DNA of 64,000 nucleotides from Caulobacter sp. 32-67-35 (GCA_002280875.1 NCEV01000006.1:123630-187629), one strand, 5' to 3'. Numbered from the stretch's first letter, positions 43,757-52,200 are shown. Notes: generated by a model from the sequence alone, not told the origin. A program made the numbers and translations.

Positions 43757-45358
43757 CTATGGCTCCAGCTGCACGACGACGATCGACTTTGCCGGAATGT
43801 CCAGGTTCAGCCCCTTGGCGCGCGCCTTGGCGGCATAGGGCTTGGGCATGACCGCGTTGGGCGCGGCGAACGTGTTGAGCGCATCGACGCGGGGCGCGGT
43901 CAGCACCTGACCGCGCGCGCTGGTGGCCCTGGCGCCGGCGACATCCGCCAGAACCGAAGCGGGTCGTGTCGGGTCGAGGTTCGTCACCGCCAGCCAGAGC
44001 TTGCCCTGAGTGTCGCGCGCGGCCACGGCGTCGACGCGCGGCAGCTTGATGTCGCCCTGAACATAGGTCCCGGCGTCGAAACTGACCGGGATCAGGGTCG
44101 CATCCTGGAACGGCACGTACATCTTGAAGACATGATAGGTCGGGGTCAGGACCATCTTGTCGTTGTCGGTCAGGATCATCGCCTGCAGGACGTTGACCAT
44201 CTGGGCGATGTTGGCCACGCGCACCCGGTCGGCGTGACGCGCGAAGATGTTGATGTTCAGCGCGGCGATGATCCCGTCTCGCAGCGTATTCTGCTGGGCC
44301 AGGAAGCCGGGATTGGTGTTGGGCAGCGGCGCCAGCCAGACGCCCCACTCATCGACGGCGAGCGGCACTTTCTTTTCGGGATCATACTTGTCCATGATCG
44401 CCGAATGCTTGGTGATCAGGCCGTCCATGCCCAGGGTCTCGTGGACCAGCTTGGCATAGGCGGTCTCATCGAAGCTGGTGCTGGAATAGGATGGAGGCCA
44501 ACCGCCGGTCGTGTAGGAGTGCAGGGACAGGCCTTCGATGTTCCAGGCCCAGTCATGCCCCTTCTGCGCCGCCATCACCGCTTCGGTATAGGCCGTGTCG
44601 CCCTGGTTGGGGCCAACGGCGATGCGCTGCATGGCCTCGGCGCCGGTCTGCTTGGGGTTGTAGTTGCGCACGAAGCGGGCGTAGCGCTTCATCTCATCTG
44701 TATAGTATTCGGCGCGCATCGCGCCGCCGCAGCTCCAGCTTTCATTGCCGATGCCCAGATACTTGACCTTGTAAGGCTCGGTGCGGCCGTTGGCGACGCG
44801 CTCCTTGCCCGCCGTGGTGGCCGGATCGGCCGTCATGTACTCGATCCACTCGGCGGCTTCCGCGACCGTGCCCGAGCCGACATTGACCGAGATATAGGCC
44901 TCGCTGCCGATCTGCTCGACGAAGTCCATGAACTCGTCGGTGCCGAAGGTGTTGGGTTCGACAGAGCCGCCCCAGTTGGAATTGATGGTCTTGCGACGGT
45001 TCTCGGCCGGACCGATCCCGTGGCGCCAGTGATACTCATCGGCGAAGCACCCGCCCGGCCAGCGGACATTGGGCGCCTTGATCGCCCGCAGGGCCTCGAC
45101 CACGTCCTTGCGAATGCCGCGCGTATTGGGGATCGGCGAGTCCTTACCCACCCAGACGCCGCCATAGATGCCTGTGCCCAGATGCTCGGCGAACTGACCA
45201 AAGATGTTGCGATCGATCTTTGCACCCGGCTTGCCGGCGTCGATCCGCAGGGCGATCGGCGCCTCGGCTCTTGCCTGGGCGTGAACCCCGGCGGGCGCGG
45301 CCAGCGCCAGGGTCAAGGTCAGGGCGGAAGCGGCCAGCGGCCGGGTCAGTGTGATCAT
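43757..45358 (-). CDS. Alpha-L-arabinofuranosidase, GH51
   Basis: 533 aa from ATG 45358 with a GGGGAGAGAC ribosome binding site. A signal peptide (about 1-28, ending VHAQA) makes it a secreted member of a family usually found in the cytoplasm. GH51 features: FGQFAEHLGTGIYGGVWVG near the N-terminus, VRWPGGCFADEYHWRHGIGP, acid/base glutamate in YLGIGNESWSCGG and nucleophile glutamate in PLAVDEWGVWL. C-terminal beta-sandwich contains LPRVDAVAARD. Releases terminal L-arabinofuranose from arabinan or arabinoxylan. An operator of the local type lies about 150 bp upstream. Confidence 0.93.
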   Translation of the reverse strand: MITLTRPLAASALTLTLALAAPAGVHAQARAEAPIALRIDAGKPGAKIDRNIFGQFAEHLGTGIYGGVWVGKDSPIPNTRGIRKDVVEALRAIKAPNVRWPGGCFADEYHWRHGIGPAENRRKTINSNWGGSVEPNTFGTDEFMDFVEQIGSEAYISVNVGSGTVAEAAEWIEYMTADPATTAGKERVANGRTEPYKVKYLGIGNESWSCGGAMRAEYYTDEMKRYARFVRNYNPKQTGAEAMQRIAVGPNQGDTAYTEAVMAAQKGHDWAWNIEGLSLHSYTTGGWPPSYSSTSFDETAYAKLVHETLGMDGLITKHSAIMDKYDPEKKVPLAVDEWGVWLAPLPNTNPGFLAQQNTLRDGIIAALNINIFARHADRVRVANIAQMVNVLQAMILTDNDKMVLTPTYHVFKMYVPFQDATLIPVSFDAGTYVQGDIKLPRVDAVAARDTQGKLWLAVTNLDPTRPASVLADVAGARATSARGQVLTAPRVDALNTFAAPNAVMPKPYAAKARAKGLNLDIPAKSIVVVQLEP

Positions 45359-45506
45359 GTCTCTCCCCACGGGCCTTGGTAAGCCGCCAGACGGCTGTGC
45401 CCAAGCCAACACGTTCTGTGGGACAGCCGCCCGGATTGCGCGTCGCCACGACGGCTCCAGGGAGGTCCGTCCGACCCGCTGAATCCCGGAATGGACTGAG
45501 CCCTTT

Positions 45507-45517
45507 ATGTCAGACAA
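45507..45517. promoter_or_regulatory. FadR/GntR-type operator upstream of the arabinofuranosidase
   Basis: ATGTCAGACAA shares the TCAGACAA core with the other four sites, 149 bp upstream of the GH51 start. The rest of the 440-bp gap between GH51 and the TetR gene holds only this and the TetR-type site at 45722. Confidence 0.55.
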
Positions 45518-45721
45518 ATTGCGTGGCGCGTAAGTTCTGTCAAGCCTGCAGCGTCGGGCCATGAGGCTGTTATCCGACCAATGACAAGGCCAGAATGCAG
45601 GATTTGCATGACTGTCCCGCGCTCCGGCGTACTCAAGTGATCCATAATTGTCGTAGTAGAATGACGCCCTTCCAGACGCGCGAGGACCGTCATCTGGATG
45701 GCTCATCAAGCCATTGGCCGT

Positions 45722-45744
45722 TTTAGTATCTCATGCGATATAGG
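45722..45744. promoter_or_regulatory. Probable second binding site for the TetR regulator
   Basis: TAGTATCTCA followed directly by TGCGATATAGG resembles the two halves of the perfect palindrome at 46477-46502, with a 2-bp shorter centre and a few mismatches. Located 53-75 bp before the regulator's TTG start, where autoregulation would act. Confidence 0.45.
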
Positions 45745-45796
45745 TTATCTTGCCCCGGCGTGAGCCGGGCGTCTTCGTCCGTCGAGGATAACAGTT

Positions 45797-46468
45797 TTGT
45801 CCAGACCCAAGGGTTCCCGCGACGCGGACCACGAGGCCAAGCGGCGAGAACTGCTCGCGAAAATGACCCTCCACATGGTCCGTCGCGATGGCGGGCGGCC
45901 CAGTTTGCGAGAGCTGGCTGCGGCGGCCGAGGTCTCGGTTCCGACCCTTCGCCACTATTTTGGCGATCGCGCCCATACCGTTGAAGCCGTTCTTGCCGAG
46001 TGCCTGCGCCGGGGCCGTCCGGGCCTGGACGCCCAGCGATCCAGTGACAAACGGTTCGATCAGTCCATCGCCGACTATGCCGCCGATCTCGTTCTCGCCC
46101 TGACCGCGCCCAAGGCGGTGCGGCTTGGCGACGTGTTCGCCGTAAGTCTGGCGGAGGGTTTTCTGGATCCAAGCCTGGGCCCTCCGGCGCTCATCCACAT
46201 CCTTGATCCCACGATCGACGCCTTGCAGGCCAGGCTGGCGGAACACGTGGCGCGCGGCGAGATGATCGCCACCGACTTGCGGGCGGCCGCGATCGTCCTG
46301 GTCTCGCCCCTGCTTGTGGCGTGTCTTCACCAGCAGCAGCTTCGCGGTCAGGTCACCAGCCCGTTGGTGATGAGCGAGCTTGTCGACGATGTGGTCGCTG
46401 CCTTCGTGCGCGCCTATGCCGCCCCGGCCACCGGGGTCTCCCGCGACGTGGGGAGCCTTGCAGCATAA
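45797..46468 (+). CDS. TetR/AcrR-family transcriptional regulator
   Basis: 223 aa from a TTG start at 45797. Helix-turn-helix at about residues 30-55 (PSLRELAAAAEVSVPTLRHYFGDRAHTVEAVL), then an all-helical ligand/dimerisation domain. It is the first gene before a folE/DUF3429/SDR/flavoprotein operon, and a perfect palindrome sits between it and folE, so it likely represses that operon and itself. Ligand unknown. Confidence 0.9.
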   Translation: MSRPKGSRDADHEAKRRELLAKMTLHMVRRDGGRPSLRELAAAAEVSVPTLRHYFGDRAHTVEAVLAECLRRGRPGLDAQRSSDKRFDQSIADYAADLVLALTAPKAVRLGDVFAVSLAEGFLDPSLGPPALIHILDPTIDALQARLAEHVARGEMIATDLRAAAIVLVSPLLVACLHQQQLRGQVTSPLVMSELVDDVVAAFVRAYAAPATGVSRDVGSLAA

Positions 46469-46476
46469 TCCCGCTT

Positions 46477-46502
46477 TTCTATATCTCAGCTGAGATATAG
46501 AA
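46477..46502. promoter_or_regulatory. Perfect 26-bp palindrome, likely TetR operator for the folE operon
   Basis: Each 13-bp half reads TTCTATATCTCAG from the outside inwards; the halves are exact complements. It lies 9 bp after the TetR stop and 37 bp before the folE start, overlapping the expected promoter. Length and symmetry are typical of TetR-family operators. Confidence 0.75.
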
Positions 46503-46538
46503 CGGCGTCGTACACAAAAATGTCGCGTGGAGATCGCT

Positions 46539-47165
46539 ATGCCTTCAGCCCTGACGTCAGTGGCCGCGGATCGCACCGAGGCGGCGCCTGGCCGTCCCAC
46601 CCAGGCTCAGGCCGAGGACGCCGTCCGGCTGCTGATCGCCTGGGCCGGCGATGATCCCGGCCGCGAAGGCCTGATCGACACCCCGGCCCGCGTGGCACGC
46701 TCCTACGCCGAGCTCTTCAGCGGCTATAGCGAGGACCCACGAACGCACCTGACCCGCACGTTCAGCGAGACGGGCGGTTATGACGACCTGATCGTCCTTT
46801 CCAACATTCGGGTTGTCAGCTGCTGCGAGCACCACATGCTGCCGGTCATTGGCCGTGCTCATGTGGGCTATCTGCCGGGAAATCGGGTGGTGGGGATCTC
46901 CAAGCTGGCCCGCGTGGTGAGGGGCTTCTCCCGGCGGCTGCAAATTCAGGAAAAGCTCACCACGGATATCGCCAACGCCATCCAGGACAGTCTGGAGCCC
47001 CGGGGCGTGGGCGTTGTCATCGAGGCCGAGCACAGCTGCATGACCCTGCGCGGCGTCGATACGCCCGGTTCGATGCTGACCACCAGCCGCCTGCTGGGGC
47101 AGATGCGAGACGATCCCCAGACCCGTGAGGAATTCCTGAGTCTGGTTCGTCAGGCCCGGGTCTAG
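46539..47165 (+). CDS. folE: GTP cyclohydrolase I
   Basis: 208 aa from ATG 46539 (GGAG 7 nt upstream); a GTG at 46527 is in frame. Complete Fol[23 protein letters not shown], zinc ligands in SCCEHHM and [30 protein letters not shown] and the QIQEKLT motif. Converts GTP to dihydroneopterin triphosphate for folate or pterins. The other folE in this window is broken, so this or another copy must supply the activity. Its stop overlaps the next gene's GTG. Confidence 0.95.
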   Translation: MPSALTSVAADRTEAAPGRPTQAQAEDAVRLLIAWAGDDPGREGLIDTPARVARSYAELFSGYSEDPRTHLTRTFSETGGYDDLIVLSNIRVVSCCEHHMLPVIGRAHVGYLPGNRVVGISKLARVVRGFSRRLQIQEKLTTDIANAIQDSLEPRGVGVVIEAEHSCMTLRGVDTPGSMLTTSRLLGQMRDDPQTREEFLSLVRQARV

Positions 47166-47626
47166 TGCGCTCAGCGACTGACAACGCGCCTGCGGTGGCG
47201 CCCCAGGCTCCACTGGCCTTGACCGTCCTGGGCGCGCTCGGCGTCGCGCCGTTCTGGCTGCCCGTTCTTGCCGGGGTGGTCTGGCCGCAGACCAGCGCCG
47301 TCGCGTTCGACGCGCTGGCCGCCTACGCCGCCATCATCCTCTCGTTCCTCGCGGGCTCCCGTCTGGGCATCGCCATCACCGAGGCGCGCCCCGCCACAAC
47401 CACCCTCTGCCTGTCCATGGCGCCGCCGCTTGCGGCCTGGGCCCTGGTTCTGCTGCCGATCATGTCGGGGCTCAGGCTTGTGCTTCTTGCTCTGGCCCTG
47501 CTGGCGCATGCGGCCTGGGACGCCCGCGCGGACTTGGCGCCCCGCTGGTACGCCGGGCTGCGGTGGCGTCTGACGTTCGGCGCCATGACGGGATTGCTGG
47601 CTGGCGCGGTGGTTCTGCATGACTGA
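47165..47626 (+). CDS. DUF3429 family membrane protein
   Basis: 153 aa from GTG 47165, overlapping the folE stop by one base. Four to five hydrophobic helices (residues 17-40, 48-64, 78-100, 104-118, 135-152) with GSRLGIAI between helices and a WDARADLAPRWYAGLRWRLT loop; this matches DUF3429. Inner-membrane, function unknown. It is consistently found in pigment, light or photolyase-related gene groups, which fits the flavoprotein and pterin genes in this operon. Confidence 0.8.
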   Translation: MRSATDNAPAVAPQAPLALTVLGALGVAPFWLPVLAGVVWPQTSAVAFDALAAYAAIILSFLAGSRLGIAITEARPATTTLCLSMAPPLAAWALVLLPIMSGLRLVLLALALLAHAAWDARADLAPRWYAGLRWRLTFGAMTGLLAGAVVLHD

Positions 47627-48353
47627 GCCGGCTTCGATCGCGGTCGTCGTCGGCGTCACCGGCGGGCTGGGCGGGGCCCTGGCCAAGACACTTGGCGCGC
47701 AGGCCCGCTATGACAAGGTGGTCGGCCTGGCCAGGCGGCGACCCGACGATTGGCCAGACAGCCCGGACTGGCCGTTCATCACCGCGGACGTTCTGAAGGA
47801 GCAAGACCTGGCGGCGGCGGCCAAGGTCCTGTCCGCCTTGGGGGCGCTCGATCGGGTGGTGGTCGCCACCGGGCTGCTGCACGGTGAAGGCGTCACGCCC
47901 GAAAAGACCATGCGATCGTTGAACGCCTCGACGCTGGCGGAGCTCTTCGCGGTCAACGCGGTGGCTCCGGCGCTTGTGGCCAAACATCTGCTCCCGTTGA
48001 CGCCAAAGACCCGGCCCAGCGTCTTTGCGGCCCTTTCGGCGCGCGTGGGGAGCATTTCCGATAACCGCCTTGGCGGCTGGTACGGCTATCGCGCCTCAAA
48101 GGCGGCGCTGAACATGCTGATCGCCACCCTGGCGATAGAGCATCGACGTCAGCGGCCGCTGGGCGTCTGCGTCGCCCTTCATCCCGGCACGGTTCAGACA
48201 GACCTGAGCGCACCCTTCAGAAAGGCGGGCGCGGACGACACAGTCTTCTCACCCGAGCATTCCGCCCAGGCTTTGGCGGCGGTGATGGATGGTCTTGGCG
48301 CTGATGACAATGGCGGCTTCTTCGCCTGGGACGGAAGCAGGATAGAATGGTGA
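47619..48353 (+). CDS. Short-chain dehydrogenase/reductase
   Basis: 244 aa; starts 8 bp inside the previous gene. Nucleotide-binding GVTGGLGGAL, catalytic tyrosine and lysine in YGYRASKAALN and SDR-type HPGTVQTDLS. It resembles the C-signal/CsgA-like branch. NAD(P)H-dependent, substrate unknown. The tight overlap with both neighbours supports a fixed operon. Confidence 0.88.
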   Translation: MTEPASIAVVVGVTGGLGGALAKTLGAQARYDKVVGLARRRPDDWPDSPDWPFITADVLKEQDLAAAAKVLSALGALDRVVVATGLLHGEGVTPEKTMRSLNASTLAELFAVNAVAPALVAKHLLPLTPKTRPSVFAALSARVGSISDNRLGGWYGYRASKAALNMLIATLAIEHRRQRPLGVCVALHPGTVQTDLSAPFRKAGADDTVFSPEHSAQALAAVMDGLGADDNGGFFAWDGSRIEW

Positions 48354-49357
48354 GCGCGGCGCCCGGCAGCGGCCCTGGCCGCGTCGCGATCATTGGCGCG
48401 GGCATGGCTGGCCTGGCCTGCGCCCAGCGTCTGGTGCAAGCGGGCCTTTCAGTGCGGCTGTTGGACAAGGGGCGCGGGGCTGGCGGCAGGATGTCGACGC
48501 GTCGAATCCAGACGTCGCAGGGCGAAGCCTGCTTTGACCATGGCGCGGCGGTCTTCAGGGTCGAAGATCCCGCCTTCCGGCGATGCGTTGAGGACTGGAT
48601 CGGCGAGGGGTGCGTGGCCCCCTGGCCGGAGGCGGGCCCCAACGCCATGGTGGGCCTGCCGACCATGAACGCTCCGCTCAAGGCCCTGGCCCGCGACCTG
48701 GATGTTGAATGGTCCGCCCAGGTCTGCGGTCTGTCACGCGGGGCGTCGGGCTGGATGCTCGACGTGGTCGGCCGCGATCCCGGATCCGAAGGGCCCTTCG
48801 ACGTTGTTGTCCTGGCCATCCCGCCTGAACAGGCCACGCCGCTCCTGTCGCCCCATTCGTTTGATCTCGCCGTCTATGCCGCGATGGCGCAATCCGAAGC
48901 GGTCTGGTCGGCCATGGTGGCGTTCGACAGCCAACTGCCGCTCGACGTCCAGCGACGGGGCGGCTGCGAGACCCTGGCCGTCGCGATCCGGGAGAACAGC
49001 AAGCCCGGTCGTTCGGGGCCCGAGGCGTGGACCTTGCAAGCCACAGGCAGCTGGACCCAGCGACGCCTGGACACCAGCGCCGGCGAGGTGGCGACCCTGC
49101 TGCTGGAGGCGCTCGCCTGTCGCCTTGACGGGCCCTTGCCGCAGGTTCTGGCCCTGCAGGCGCATCGCTGGCGCTATGCACGCCCCGCCCGGCTCACATC
49201 GGGGCCCATCTGGAGAGCCGGCGTGGGCCTGGGTCTGTGCGGCGACTGGGTCGCGGGCGACGGCGTCGAGGCGGCCTGGTGCTCAGGCGTTCGTCTGGCC
49301 GACCGCATCAGCGGGCGGGTGCGCTCGGGCTTTGAACAGGACTGCGCTGCACCCTAG
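48347..49357 (+). CDS. Renalase-like FAD/NAD(P)-dependent amine oxidase family protein
   Basis: 336 aa, overlapping the SDR gene by 7 bp. N-terminal FAD motif IIGAGMAGLACAQRL, RLLDKGRGAGGRMSTRR, then DHGAAVF. The C-terminal end contains GVGLGLCGDWVAGDGVEAAWCSGVRLADRI, the second FAD contact of the amine-oxidase fold. Bacterial renalase relatives repair or oxidise abnormal NAD(P)H isomers; whether this one does is unknown. Last gene of the TetR-controlled operon. Confidence 0.85.
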   Translation: MVSAAPGSGPGRVAIIGAGMAGLACAQRLVQAGLSVRLLDKGRGAGGRMSTRRIQTSQGEACFDHGAAVFRVEDPAFRRCVEDWIGEGCVAPWPEAGPNAMVGLPTMNAPLKALARDLDVEWSAQVCGLSRGASGWMLDVVGRDPGSEGPFDVVVLAIPPEQATPLLSPHSFDLAVYAAMAQSEAVWSAMVAFDSQLPLDVQRRGGCETLAVAIRENSKPGRSGPEAWTLQATGSWTQRRLDTSAGEVATLLLEALACRLDGPLPQVLALQAHRWRYARPARLTSGPIWRAGVGLGLCGDWVAGDGVEAAWCSGVRLADRISGRVRSGFEQDCAAP

Positions 49358-49386
49358 CGGGCGGAGAGTCGCCTTTCGGGCGCCGC

Positions 49387-50259
49387 CTATTTCGCCACTA
49401 CCTTGGGCAGGGCCGTGATCGGCGTCAGCACCATGTCGCGGAAGAAGGTTTCGGCGCCTTCCGACTGCAACTGGATCGCGCCGTGGGTCAGGGGCTGGTC
49501 GTCAGCCCTGAGATCGCTGACCTCCATCACCGGCACGCCATTGACCACATGCACCGCGCGGTCGCCCAGCACGTAGAGGTCCAGGGTGTTCCACTCGCCG
49601 GCCGGCTTTTCGGCGTCGCTATAGGCCTCGACATTCCAGTCGGCTGTACCGCCCTTGACCGTCTTGACGCGACCGTCCGGCGCGAACCGCAGCTTGGGAT
49701 TGATCAGGGTTGGATCGTCGATCACCGTGGTGACGGCGCTGATCGCCTCGCCCACGGGCACGATCATGCCGGTCGAGCCCAGCATGATCTCGAACTCCGC
49801 GGACTGGCTCCAGGTGCCCCAGACCACGCCCGGCGCGCCGAACGAATGGTAGAGCAGGCCGTTGTTGGGCGCTTCGGCCTCGCGCGGCGCCCAGCGGCCC
49901 TTGCCCCACTTGTACTGCAGGCGCAGGTGATAGTTCTGGAAGTCGCCCCTGCGGACCAGGCTGCCCCAGGTCCTGCCGTTGATATAGAGGGCGGGGCGGC
50001 CATCCTCGACCACCACCTTGAACATCTCGGCGCTCCGGGCTGTCGCGCCGATCGGGGCGACGGGCGGGCGCTTGTAGGTCAGGGCCGGGTCGGCATAGCC
50101 CAGCCACGCGTCCCAATCCTTCAGGTCCTGGCCGTTGAACAGCACCGTCGCGGGGCCGGCAGGCTTGGGGATCTCGGTCAGAACCAGGGTCGGACGCGGG
50201 GTGGCCAAGGCCGGCGCGGCGGCGGCCAGGGCGGCGACAAAGGCCAGGATCTTGTACAT
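49387..50259 (-). CDS. DUF1080 protein, probable 3-keto-disaccharide hydrolase
   Basis: 290 aa from ATG 50259 (GGGAGAGCGC upstream); the open frame continues further but without a ribosome binding site. Signal peptide ends ALAT. Beta-jelly-roll DUF1080: LFNGQDLKDWDAWLG, NYHLRLQYKWGKG, NNGLLYHSFG, AEFEIMLGSTG and EWNTLDLYVLGDRAVHVVNGV. Members cleave glycosides that carry a keto group at C3. First of three paralogues around a GMC-type dehydrogenase cluster. A LacI-type operator word lies 43 bp upstream of the start. Confidence 0.85.
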   Translation of the reverse strand: MYKILAFVAALAAAAPALATPRPTLVLTEIPKPAGPATVLFNGQDLKDWDAWLGYADPALTYKRPPVAPIGATARSAEMFKVVVEDGRPALYINGRTWGSLVRRGDFQNYHLRLQYKWGKGRWAPREAEAPNNGLLYHSFGAPGVVWGTWSQSAEFEIMLGSTGMIVPVGEAISAVTTVIDDPTLINPKLRFAPDGRVKTVKGGTADWNVEAYSDAEKPAGEWNTLDLYVLGDRAVHVVNGVPVMEVSDLRADDQPLTHGAIQLQSEGAETFFRDMVLTPITALPKVVAK

Positions 50260-50301
50260 GCGCTCTCCCTTGCCCTCTTGACGGGACGACGCGACCTTAT
50301 C

Positions 50302-50315
50302 TGACAGCGTTGTCA
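50302..50315. promoter_or_regulatory. LacI-type operator between divergent DUF1080 genes
   Basis: TGACAGCGTTGTCA, the exact reverse complement of the word at 22453-22466 before GH3. Placed 43 bp before the leftward DUF1080 start and 108 bp before the rightward one, so one site could control both. Confidence 0.65.
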
Positions 50316-50422
50316 AGGCAAGCCCATGGATCGCTGTTGCGGCCACCTTGGCGAAGCGGCGTCTAGGCCGCCCCGGCAGGAGGCGATAAGACAGAGCGGT
50401 TCTGGAGGGAGCGCGACATAAC

Positions 50423-51196
50423 ATGACGACGCCAAGCGTGGTTCTCGCCGCCGCGATCGGCCTGCTGGCCGCGGCGCCCGCCCAGAACAGGCCCGAGGAC
50501 ACCGAAGTCTGGACGCCAGTTCCAGCCAAGGTCGAGCCCGCGGCGACCGCCGGCCAGGCGCCGGCCGACGCCATCGTGCTGTTCGACGGCGATGATCTGG
50601 ACCAGTGGGTCTCGGCGAAGGACAAGTCACCGGCCGGCTGGACGGTCGCGGGCGGCGTCCTGACGGTGAACAAGGCGCGGGGCAATATCGAGACCCGCCG
50701 CGCCTTCCGCGACTACCAGCTGCATCTGGAATGGCGCATCCCGGCCGATATCGACGGAACCGGCCAGGGGCGCGGCAATAGCGGCGTATTCCTGGCCTCC
50801 ACGGGGCCAGGCGACGAAGGCTATGAGGTTCAGATCCTCGACTCGTACGGCAACGCCACCTACGCCAACGGGCAGGCCGCCAGCGTCTACAAGCAGCATC
50901 CGCCACTCGCCAATGCCAGCCGTAGGCCGGGCGAGTGGCAGACCTATGACATCGTCTGGCGAGCGCCGGCTTTTGGCGCGGACGGCGCGCTTGTTTCGCC
51001 GGCCAAGGTGACGGTGCTGCACAATGGCATACTGGTGCAGGACAACGCGGTGTTGGCCGGCGAGACCGTCTATATTGGCAAACCCTCGTATCGCCTCCAC
51101 GGCGCGACGCCGATCAAGCTGCAGGCCCATGGCGACCCCAGCGTGCCGATCAGCTTCCGCAATATCTGGCTGCGCGAGCTTGCGCCCCGTCCCTAG
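50423..51196 (+). CDS. DUF1080 protein, probable 3-keto-glycoside hydrolase
   Basis: 257 aa. Short signal peptide (AAIGLLAAAPAQ). DUF1080 core: IVLFDGDDLDQWVS, AFRDYQLHLEWRIP, GQGRGNSGVFLAS, YEVQILDSYGN, RPGEWQTYDIVWRAP and the closing VPISFRNIWLREL. This domain layout with GNSGVF and YEVQILDS is the canonical form. It is divergent from the previous paralogue and converges on the LacI gene with overlapping stop codons. Periplasmic action after oxidation of the glycoside is inferred. Confidence 0.88.
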   Translation: MTTPSVVLAAAIGLLAAAPAQNRPEDTEVWTPVPAKVEPAATAGQAPADAIVLFDGDDLDQWVSAKDKSPAGWTVAGGVLTVNKARGNIETRRAFRDYQLHLEWRIPADIDGTGQGRGNSGVFLASTGPGDEGYEVQILDSYGNATYANGQAASVYKQHPPLANASRRPGEWQTYDIVWRAPAFGADGALVSPAKVTVLHNGILVQDNAVLAGETVYIGKPSYRLHGATPIKLQAHGDPSVPISFRNIWLRELAPRP

Positions 51197-52200
51197 GCCG
51201 GCGGCGGGGCGGTGCTTTCCCGCACCACCAGGCGGTGGGGCAGGGTGACATTCTGCAGCGCGCTGGCCCGGTCGGCCAGAATGTCGAGCAATAGCCGGAC
51301 CACCTCATGGCCGATCTGCTCCATCGGCTGGCTGACCGTGGTCAGTTTGGGGTTCAGGTATTGAGCGAAGCGGATGTCGTCGAAGCCGACCAGCGATATG
51401 TCGTCCGGGCAGCGCAGGCCGCGCTGGCGGATGGCCTCCAGCGCGCCCATGGCCATCTCGTCGCTGAAGCAGAAGATCGCCGTCGGCCGGCCGGGCTCGT
51501 CCAGAAGCTCGCCCGTCTGGCGCACGCCCGACTCGATCGAGAAATCGCCGACGGAGATGCGCAGGGCGCTGGCGCGGCCCTGACGCTGGGCGGCGGCCAG
51601 CACGCCGGTCAGGCGGTCGCTGCTGATCGGGCTGGCCAGAGGGCCGGTGACCACGCCGATGCGGGTGTGGCCCAGGCCGTAGAGATACGTCATCACCTCG
51701 GCGGCGGCGCGTTCGTTGTCGATGTGGGCGCTGGAGACCGCCAGGCCCGGCCGAAACTCGCAGCCGTTGACGATCGGCGTCCGGGGGCCCTTGGCGGCGA
51801 CCATGTCGGCCAGAACGTTCGGCAGGCGGTGGCCCAGGAAGATCAGACCGTCGGCCTCCTTGCGCCGGAACATGGCGGCGTACTGCTCTTCGCGCGCCTC
51901 CTCGTGGCGGGTGTCGCCCAGCAGAACCGAATAGCCCGCCGCCATGGCGGCTTCCTCGACGCCCCGGATCACCTGGGAGAAGAAGGGGTTGGAGATGTCC
52001 GGCACGGTGACCAGGATCTTTTCGGTCCGCAGGGTGCGCAGGCTCCTGGCCGCGAAATTGGGCTCGTAGCCCAGGCGGTTGACCGCCTCCATCACCTTGC
52101 TGCGCGTCGCTTCTAGCACCAGTTCGGGAGCGCTGAACACGCGGGAAACCGTCGCGGTCGAGACACCCGCGTCCCGCGCGACATCTTGAATGGTGGCCAT
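51193..52200 (-). CDS. LacI-family transcriptional regulator
   Basis: 335 aa. N-terminal HTH TIQDVARDAGVSTATVSRVF with hinge EPNFAARSLRT, followed by a periplasmic-binding-protein-like sugar domain (DISNPFFSQVIRGVEEAAMAAGYSVLLGDT, FCFSDEMAMGALEAIRQRGLRCPDDISLVGFDDIRFAQYL). Divergent from the MFS/isomerase/oxidoreductase operon, and adjacent to DUF1080 genes. Best candidate to bind the 14-bp TGACA/TGTCA word found here and upstream of GH3. Confidence 0.93.
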   Translation of the reverse strand: MATIQDVARDAGVSTATVSRVFSAPELVLEATRSKVMEAVNRLGYEPNFAARSLRTLRTEKILVTVPDISNPFFSQVIRGVEEAAMAAGYSVLLGDTRHEEAREEQYAAMFRRKEADGLIFLGHRLPNVLADMVAAKGPRTPIVNGCEFRPGLAVSSAHIDNERAAAEVMTYLYGLGHTRIGVVTGPLASPISSDRLTGVLAAAQRQGRASALRISVGDFSIESGVRQTGELLDEPGRPTAIFCFSDEMAMGALEAIRQRGLRCPDDISLVGFDDIRFAQYLNPKLTTVSQPMEQIGHEVVRLLLDILADRASALQNVTLPHRLVVRESTAPPPA

